A stretch of 35,412 nt of DNA from Ralstonia sp. ASV6 (GTDB lineage: Bacteria; Pseudomonadota; Gammaproteobacteria; Burkholderiales; Burkholderiaceae). Position 1 is the first letter of the stretch. Every line of letters begins with the position of its first letter. The position numbers and the translations under genes were made by a program. The notes beneath the pieces are model-generated. The model did not search any database. It saw nothing but the letters and a program-made list of their open reading frames with translations, and was not told the origin of the DNA. Shown here piece by piece: positions 31,302 to 35,412 of this stretch. The stretch lies in the NCBI RefSeq assembly GCF_016429285.1, contig NZ_JAELUI010000051.1, forward strand, positions 1-35,412. The letters run 5' to 3'.

Positions 31302-32903
31302 TCACAGGAACGCAATACGAAACGCAGCCCAGGCGGCAACGATCAACACAACGGTGCCGGCGAGGCTATAAAACGTCGCCATGGAGCTACCGCACACATA
31401 CGGCGTCATGTCCAAAGGACCACTCCAGCGCGTTGCCGGAACAGACCAATGCGGACAGCTTCCACCACTGATAGAGACCGTGAAGAAGCCGACTGACGCG
31501 GTGTACCAGGGCATTGCCTGCACACGCGAAACGAAGGCCTGCAGCACCTGGCCAAAGGTCTTGTCCTTCTTGGTGTAGAGGCTCGCAGACGTACCATTAA
31601 ACGTCGCGGTCGTAGGCTGAGGCTTATCTTGCTGATTTTGATTCGCAGGATTGCCAGCGGTCGCTGGAGGCGCCTGATCGGTTGTGGTGGTGGTGGTCGT
31701 GGTCGTGCTGCCGTCAGGATTCGTGACCGTGGTCGACGTCGTGGTCGTCGTCGTTGTCTGCCCCTCAACCGGGTTCGTCCGGTCATTCGTCCCAGTGACG
31801 GTGGTGGTTTTCGTCGTCGTGTTCGTCGTCGTGGTCTTGCTGCCATCGGCATTGACCTTGGTGGACGAATCAGTGGTGGGCGCTGTCGTCACAGTCGCAG
31901 ACGGACACGACGTGCTATTCACTGCGCAACCATTGTTCGTCCAGGATGACCCACCCGTAGAAAACGACACGCCGAAGCCAGTACGCGAATCGCTGTACAG
32001 CGCGTAACAAGGGTCGGACGTTGACCCATTCGTCAACGCCAACGTAGGCCCGCAGTTCATGTCGTTGTAGATCGACGGCCACGTAGCGGGAGTAGCGGCC
32101 AGAGCAGACTTCACTTGAGCATCGGAAGCGGGCTGTTTTGCAGCATTGGGATCAGGGACGCAACCACTACCAGAGGAGACGTAGCCACTGACACACGAAC
32201 CAACCTGATAGACGCCATAACCCATCGAACCACCATTCAAATCAGGCCTCTCAGGCCAATTCCACGTGCCAGCGCAATACGCGCTAGACCCACTAACTTG
32301 CACGCTATTCAGCGTCGCGTGATTAGGAGCAGCACCAGCAGCGCAAGCAGCAGCAGCACTATCAGAGAAGCCACCAACCCCATACCACTGATAGCCACTA
32401 AAGCCGACATCACCAGCATTAGCGGAAACCGCAGGAGCGACAACGTTACCGTTCGAGTCGATTCCCAACCCGTTCGAGCTAGGAATCATGCCAATCAGCG
32501 TCATCAACGCAGCGCCCTGAATCACACGACTACGAATGGCGGCCATGCCAGCCGCAGCAATGGCATCACCAGCAATCGCAATCGCACCAGTAGCAGGAAT
32601 CGCAACAGCAGCCGCACCCACAGCGGCAACACCAATGGTGATAGGAACCAGCACGCTCATGACGCCCGCAGACGGCGTTTGCGGCACACCATTACCGCTC
32701 TGCCTCACCGACACATCCACGCCCATGCTGTTGCCCTGGATGCACATCTGCCCGGGCATCGTGCAGCCGGTAGTTGCAACCTTCTGCGCATGAGCAGTGC
32801 CCGCCATCAACAGAAACGCCAAGCTCAGCGTGAGCCCACCACGAACCCAGCGATCAACGCCGCTGCGCAAAGCGCCCCAATTCCACCCCAAAACAGCAGC
32901 CAT
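31302..32903 (-). CDS. Phage adsorption protein, pIII-like
   Basis: The adsorption protein of filamentous phages binds the pilus and the host co-receptor and anchors in the membrane by its C-terminus. I see a signal peptide (GGLTLSLAFLLMAGTAHAQ, cleavage near residue 40), an N-terminal Ala/Gly-rich receptor-binding region with several Cys, a long Thr-rich linker and a C-terminal membrane anchor (YSLAGTVVLIVAAWAAFRIAFL). The start at 32903 has GGAGG 9 nt upstream; the longer frame to 32960 would cross the terminator after the coat gene. Product 533 aa. The order coat, terminator, pIII, pVI, zot is that of Ff-type and Ralstonia phages. The receptor-binding part is the least conserved and would determine host range. 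Confidence 0.88.
   Translation of the reverse strand: MAAVLGWNWGALRSGVDRWVRGGLTLSLAFLLMAGTAHAQKVATTGCTMPGQMCIQGNSMGVDVSVRQSGNGVPQTPSAGVMSVLVPITIGVAAVGAAAVAIPATGAIAIAGDAIAAAGMAAIRSRVIQGAALMTLIGMIPSSNGLGIDSNGNVVAPAVSANAGDVGFSGYQWYGVGGFSDSAAAACAAGAAPNHATLNSVQVSGSSAYCAGTWNWPERPDLNGGSMGYGVYQVGSCVSGYVSSGSGCVPDPNAAKQPASDAQVKSALAATPATWPSIYNDMNCGPTLALTNGSTSDPCYALYSDSRTGFGVSFSTGGSSWTNNGCAVNSTSCPSATVTTAPTTDSSTKVNADGSKTTTTNTTTKTTTVTGTNDRTNPVEGQTTTTTTTSTTVTNPDGSTTTTTTTTTDQAPPATAGNPANQNQQDKPQPTTATFNGTSASLYTKKDKTFGQVLQAFVSRVQAMPWYTASVGFFTVSISGGSCPHWSVPATRWSGPLDMTPYVCGSSMATFYSLAGTVVLIVAAWAAFRIAFL
31680..31838 (-). repeat. Thr-rich linker repeats in pIII-like protein
   Basis: The coding strand encodes runs of Thr (ACC/ACG/ACA) interrupted by NPDGS- and NADGSK-type units, so that a [N-x-D-G-S]-Thr-tract module occurs twice. 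It joins the receptor-binding region and the C-terminal domain, as the Gly-rich linkers of Ff pIII do. Such simple repeats can vary in length between isolates. Confidence 0.7.
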
Positions 32904-32924
32904 AGCATGTGACCTCCGTAAACG

Positions 32925-32954
32925 AAAAAGGCCCGCTGCCGAAGCATGCGGGCC
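32925..32954 (-). terminator. Intrinsic terminator after major coat gene
   Basis: On the minus strand stem GGCCCGC (32954-32948) and GCGGGCC (32936-32930), with an 11-nt loop, is followed by TTTTT (32929-32925). It lies 18 nt after the coat stop and just before the pIII-like start. A terminator at this place, after gene VIII, is the known way filamentous phages make much more coat protein than minor proteins. Confidence 0.85.
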
Positions 32955-32972
32955 GTGCAACCACGTCTGCGA

Positions 32973-33191
32973 TCAGCCGAAGAAGCTGCCGACCTTCTTG
33001 ACGGCCCACTTGGCGAACCCCGGGCCGATGTAGATCACGCCGAAAGCAACGATCGCAGCCACCACGGTCGACGCATCGACCGAACCGGTCATCGAGCTCA
33101 TATCGATCGACGTACCAGCTGCGTTGGCAGCACCGCCAGCAGCAACCGAAACGACGCCAGCAGCGGCCTTCAGCTTGTTTTTCATGCTCAT
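32973..33191 (-). CDS. Major coat protein (pVIII-like)
   Basis: This 72-residue precursor has a signal peptide (KNKLKAAAGVVSVAAGGAANAA) with cleavage expected near residue 26, leaving a mature protein of about 46 residues. The mature part is an acidic N-terminus, a hydrophobic core (VVAAIVAFGVIYIG) and a basic C-terminus (KWAVKKVGSFFG), the standard layout of inovirus coat proteins, in which the basic end contacts the ssDNA. The ATG at 33191 has AGGAG 8 nt upstream. It is followed by an intrinsic terminator. The 85-residue protein two genes upstream shares half of its mature sequence. Confidence 0.92.
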   Translation of the reverse strand: MSMKNKLKAAAGVVSVAAGGAANAAGTSIDMSSMTGSVDASTVVAAIVAFGVIYIGPGFAKWAVKKVGSFFG

Positions 33192-33195
33192 GATT

Positions 33196-33444
33196 TCAAC
33201 TCCTGTCAAAGAAAGATGCAGCCTTGGCTACCAGCACCGCGATTAGAAACACGTATGCGGGTAACGAAAAACCAGCGCTGAATGCGGCTGCAAAATCATC
33301 AGCACTCGGATACGTGAACGCGCCAGACAACGCCATCACGTTCGCGTATTCATTCGGCTGCAGCAGCAGGAAACCGCTGCAGCTATCTGGCGCGTCAGTC
33401 GTGGAGACCAACGTGCCGTTTGACCAAACAACGCACTGCGCCAC
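33196..33444 (-). CDS. Small inoviral membrane protein, pIX/pVII position
   Basis: This 82-residue product begins with GTG 33444 and has an N-terminal part with two Cys (AQCVVW... and DSCSGFLLL...) followed by a C-terminal membrane helix (LPAYVFLIAVLVAKAASFF). Proteins with a similar Cys-containing start and LLL-P-EY block are common in Ralstonia/Burkholderia/Xanthomonas inoviruses, from memory, and are taken to be minor virion or assembly proteins. It starts 2 nt after the coat-like gene stop and ends 4 nt before the coat start, so it is part of the same translated block. Confidence 0.72.
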   Translation of the reverse strand: MAQCVVWSNGTLVSTTDAPDSCSGFLLLQPNEYANVMALSGAFTYPSADDFAAAFSAGFSLPAYVFLIAVLVAKAASFFDRS

Positions 33445-33446
33445 AG

Positions 33447-33704
33447 TCAGCCCCGACGACGGTCGATGAAGTCGGACACGCGACTCGCAACGCGCATGCG
33501 CCCTTCATGCCCGCTGAAGCGCTCGGCAAACTCCTCAACCGAACCGCTGCGGTACACCGCCACATCGTCAAAAAAATCGCCCACCTCGTACACGGCCCAG
33601 CGCACGAAATCGACAACCAACCACACAGCACCGAACGACACGATCACGGCCACAACCGTAGTCACGTCAAGGCTCGACACCATTGCCGAAAGATCAAGAC
33701 TCAT
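33447..33704 (-). CDS. Paralogue of major coat protein without signal peptide
   Basis: The first 45 residues align with the mature major coat protein without gaps: SLDLSAMVSSLDVTTVVAVI against SIDMSSMTGSVDASTVVAAI, then FVRWAVYEVGDFF against FAKWAVKKVGSFF, about half of the positions identical. Unlike the coat precursor it has no signal peptide: the homologous part starts right after the initiator Met. It carries a 40-residue extra C-terminal tail, mixed acidic and basic (SGSVEEFAERFSGHEGRMRVASR...). It may be a minor coat protein at a virion tip, or may act in the cytosol on coat assembly. The start ATG 33704 has a GAGGAAGCGG stretch upstream and overlaps a possible 34-residue ORF by ATGA. 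Confidence 0.75.
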   Translation of the reverse strand: MSLDLSAMVSSLDVTTVVAVIVSFGAVWLVVDFVRWAVYEVGDFFDDVAVYRSGSVEEFAERFSGHEGRMRVASRVSDFIDRRRG

Positions 33705-33805
33705 GTCCGCTTCCTCACCGCCACGATGTACTTGTGCGCGAAGCGTTGGCGGTCTAAACGACGCGCTGCGTGCACAGAGAAATAGGCAAGGAAGCGGAGC
33801 AGCAT
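33701..33805 (-). CDS. Possible 34-residue basic peptide gene
   Basis: Between the ssDNA-binding gene and the coat paralogue the minus strand is open from ATG 33805 to TGA 33701. The product has 34 residues, starts MLLRFLAYFS and ends VAVRKRT, with a short hydrophobic start and a strongly basic remainder. GAGG lies 5-6 nt upstream, and its stop overlaps the next start (ATGA), as in coupled phage genes. It has the size of Ff genes VII and IX but not their hydrophobic pattern. Without it the gap would be 116 nt in an otherwise tightly packed operon. Confidence 0.45.
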   Translation of the reverse strand: MLLRFLAYFSVHAARRLDRQRFAHKYIVAVRKRT

Positions 33806-33820
33806 CGAAGCCTCGCCTGA

Positions 33821-34147
33821 TTACTGCTCAACCACGTCGAGCACGTGATCCACCGGCACGATGGTTTCCACGTCGCCGGTGTGCTTGTTCTTGAACTCGT
33901 AGGGCTTGCGTTGATAGCCACCCAACGTGCAAAGCACCGTCACCTCATCACCACGCTCCCCGAGCTTCTGCTTGCCTCGCACTTCAACCACCTGCGGACG
34001 GCTATAGGCGTCGGGCGCCGGTGTCATGATTCGCGTGTAGCGCGTGCCCTCGTGCGAGCGCATCTGCTCGATGCGCCCACGAATGACGACCTGCATCGGC
34101 TTGATCGAAGTAGGCTTCCCAGCGCCCACGGTGTTTTCCTGTGACAT
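33821..34147 (-). CDS. Phage single-stranded DNA-binding protein (gV-like)
   Basis: This 108-residue protein is in the position of gene V, directly after the replication initiator. Its beta-rich sequence (MQVVIRGRIEQMRSHEGTRY..., VVEVRGKQKLGERGDEVTVLCTLGGY, then an acidic C-terminus) fits an OB-fold ssDNA-binding protein that coats the phage strand before assembly and shifts replication to single strands. The start ATG 34147 has AAGGAG 5-6 nt upstream, overlapping the end of rep (9 nt between stop and start). Family assignment rests on size, pattern and gene order. Confidence 0.82.
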   Translation of the reverse strand: MSQENTVGAGKPTSIKPMQVVIRGRIEQMRSHEGTRYTRIMTPAPDAYSRPQVVEVRGKQKLGERGDEVTVLCTLGGYQRKPYEFKNKHTGDVETIVPVDHVLDVVEQ

Positions 34148-34156
34148 GACTGCTCC

Positions 34157-35347
34157 TTAAGCGGCTAACCGCAACGTTTCCCGGCTAACCTGAAATTCCT
34201 CGCGGTTGCGCGCCGGGAGGTGGCACAGCCGTGGGTCCGTCCGTACCGGACTGAAATCGTGGGGAAGCACGGCATCGTTGGCCACCACGTGAACATCGGT
34301 GCAGAGCCAAGACACACCGGCCTCTTCCAACTGCTTGCGACAGCGATAGAACGTTGCCTTCGCAACGTGCTCACGAGCGAAGTCATCGCCGTGCTGCGCA
34401 AGCAGGCTCCAGAACCCGTGCAGGCGCAGACCCAGCGCGTCGCCATACATGCCCTTGAGGCGATGGAGCACCGCCCGCGTATCTCGAACCGTCGTCATCG
34501 CTTGCTTCCCCTCACGCAGGAGCTTCTCGATCTCGGTGTCAAAGACGCCCTCCAGATAGGCGTCCGTCACCTCATCCACTCGCGGATGCTTCCCAAAGTC
34601 GTACTGGAGCTTGTCGCTGTGCACTTCCACCTCGGCACGCAGGCGGTTATCCGCCAGGCGCTGGAGCGCTGCGACCTTGCGCTCTGCAAGCACGCGGCTA
34701 CGTTCTTCGTCGTGACCATGCCGATGCTTGAAAACCTGCGAGAAGAAGCCCCGCAGGCGACCACGGTCGTGCACCTGAAACTCAGTGCCCTTGTGATAGA
34801 ACTTGACCGTGGTGGTCTTGCCCGCGAAGTACACCGCCATGGAGTACTTAGCTGCGCCCTTCTTACGGCGCGGAAAGCTGATGAGCTGCAGGCCGTCGAA
34901 GAACTCTTTGCACGCAGCCTTCGAGAGGCGATAGACGGATGCCACGTCGACGCGGTGAACCGTCCACCAGTCAGCCACTGGTAGATCAGTCTCCAAGAGA
35001 TCCTCAACCAGGGCGACGAAGTCTCGGCACGCCTGCAGGAAGTTCGCAGGCCCGCCGTACACGTTGTGACCGTGCTTGATCTTGTGCACGGAGGCCTCGA
35101 TCAGGATGTACGGATCGCACGGCACGAGCTCAGGGCGACCGTTCTTGTTGACCACCCACTCCTCGTTCTTCGGGATCACCGAGATGCGTGAATCCCATGA
35201 GCCGAGCAACTCGCCCGTGAACAGCTCATAGAGGATTTCGCCGCTGGCGCAATCCATGCCAGAGCGCAAAAGGCACTGCCGCTTGATGCGCTCGACAACC
35301 GTGTTGCCGAGGTACGGAGAGCGCAGCCGGACGGTGTCGTAGGCCAT
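34157..35347 (-). CDS. Rolling-circle replication initiation protein (gene II / Phage_CRI type)
   Basis: Replication initiators of filamentous phages nick the viral strand of the replicative form and start rolling-circle synthesis. This 396-residue protein shows WTVHRVDVASVYRL and AGKTTTVKFYHKGTEF, typical of the phage/plasmid replication family, and a C-terminal helical DNA-binding part (HVAKATFYRCRKQLEEAG looks like a helix-turn-helix). I chose ATG 35347 because AGGGG lies about 10 nt upstream; the frame is open to 35386, adding 13 residues of low similarity. It is the first complete gene of the phage operon entering from the right. An origin should be close, but the nick site cannot be identified by eye. 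Confidence 0.88.
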   Translation of the reverse strand: MAYDTVRLRSPYLGNTVVERIKRQCLLRSGMDCASGEILYELFTGELLGSWDSRISVIPKNEEWVVNKNGRPELVPCDPYILIEASVHKIKHGHNVYGGPANFLQACRDFVALVEDLLETDLPVADWWTVHRVDVASVYRLSKAACKEFFDGLQLISFPRRKKGAAKYSMAVYFAGKTTTVKFYHKGTEFQVHDRGRLRGFFSQVFKHRHGHDEERSRVLAERKVAALQRLADNRLRAEVEVHSDKLQYDFGKHPRVDEVTDAYLEGVFDTEIEKLLREGKQAMTTVRDTRAVLHRLKGMYGDALGLRLHGFWSLLAQHGDDFAREHVAKATFYRCRKQLEEAGVSWLCTDVHVVANDAVLPHDFSPVRTDPRLCHLPARNREEFQVSRETLRLAA

Positions 35348-35379
35348 ACGCTCAGAACCCCTCGCCAAAATCCGAGGAA

Positions 35380-35395
35380 GTCTCATCCGTGAGAC
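35380..35395. other. Stem-loop upstream of replication gene
   Basis: GTCTCA (35380-35385) and TGAGAC (35390-35395) form a perfect 6-bp stem with a TCCG loop, 33 nt before the rep start. It may be part of a replication origin, an operator or a translational control hairpin; the window ends too soon to judge. Confidence 0.35.
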
Positions 35396-35412
35396 TGTCA
35401 GGCGGTGCTACC

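Larger units (their letters stand above)
27507..35412 (-). mobile_element. Inovirus (filamentous phage) prophage, right end outside window
   Basis: A contiguous block carries the inovirus hallmark genes in their usual order, read on the minus strand: replication initiator, ssDNA-binding protein, small membrane/coat genes, terminator, pIII-like protein, pVI-like protein and Zot/pI ATPase. It starts at a dif-like site and carries no integrase or transposase. The visible length is 7.9 kb, within the usual 6-12 kb of such phages; the replication gene is complete, so only its upstream part and the second att site should be missing. Confidence 0.93.

Noticed and set aside
31680-31838. CRISPR-like or satellite repeat
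   Set aside because: The repeats are codon-periodic, encode Thr runs in frame, and belong to the pIII-like linker.

Overview
The window is GC-rich and gene-dense. The gene types suggest a Betaproteobacterium of the Ralstonia/Burkholderia group, most likely Ralstonia: a tandem four-ATPase UvrA, an MdtNOP-type FUSC efflux operon, and a filamentous prophage at a dif-like site. The genus is inferred from gene content, not from a search.

Chromosomal part (1 to about 27,506). Three minus-strand genes open the window: a truncated alpha/beta hydrolase, a di-heme cytochrome c peroxidase/MauG-type lipoprotein, and an acid phosphatase/phospholipase C-type phosphoesterase lipoprotein. A TetR regulator is divergent from them, with a palindrome in the shared promoter region. 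Next is fliD (flagellar cap), away from fliC/fliS but with a good sigma-28 promoter. A MocR-type regulator (GntR helix-turn-helix plus aminotransferase fold) is divergent from a five-gene operon: AAT-family permease, DadA-like FAD amine oxidase, LivK-type binding protein, and ethanolamine ammonia-lyase EutB and EutC. This reads as a compact amine/ethanolamine uptake and deamination module. An overlapping four-gene efflux operon follows (YtcA-like membrane protein, HlyD/MdtN adaptor, FUSC/MdtO, TolC-like/MdtP). Convergent to it is a 1945-residue UvrA with four complete ABC ATPase units. A YafJ-type class II amidotransferase and an MscS channel finish the host segment.

Prophage part (about 27,507 to past the right end). 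A dif-like XerC/XerD site marks the left edge of an inovirus. Its main operon runs on the minus strand, entering from the right: replication initiator, ssDNA-binding protein, a possible 34-residue ORF, a signal-less paralogue of the coat protein, a small membrane protein, major coat protein, intrinsic terminator, pIII-like adsorption protein with a Thr-rich linker, pVI-like protein, and Zot/pI assembly ATPase. Beyond Zot is an accessory module: a small membrane protein and an AT-hook/coiled-coil protein, transcribed from a promoter whose 17-bp spacer is filled by a palindrome. The half-site of that palindrome (AGTAACGGAT) recurs through the operon itself. A small minus-strand ORF and a divergent plus-strand exported protein lie next to the att site.

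The strongest leads are the repeated AGTAACGGAT operator system, the coat-protein paralogue, the four-ATPase UvrA, the dif-type junction with a terminator just inside it, and the orphan EutBC/oxidase/binding-protein operon under a MocR regulator.
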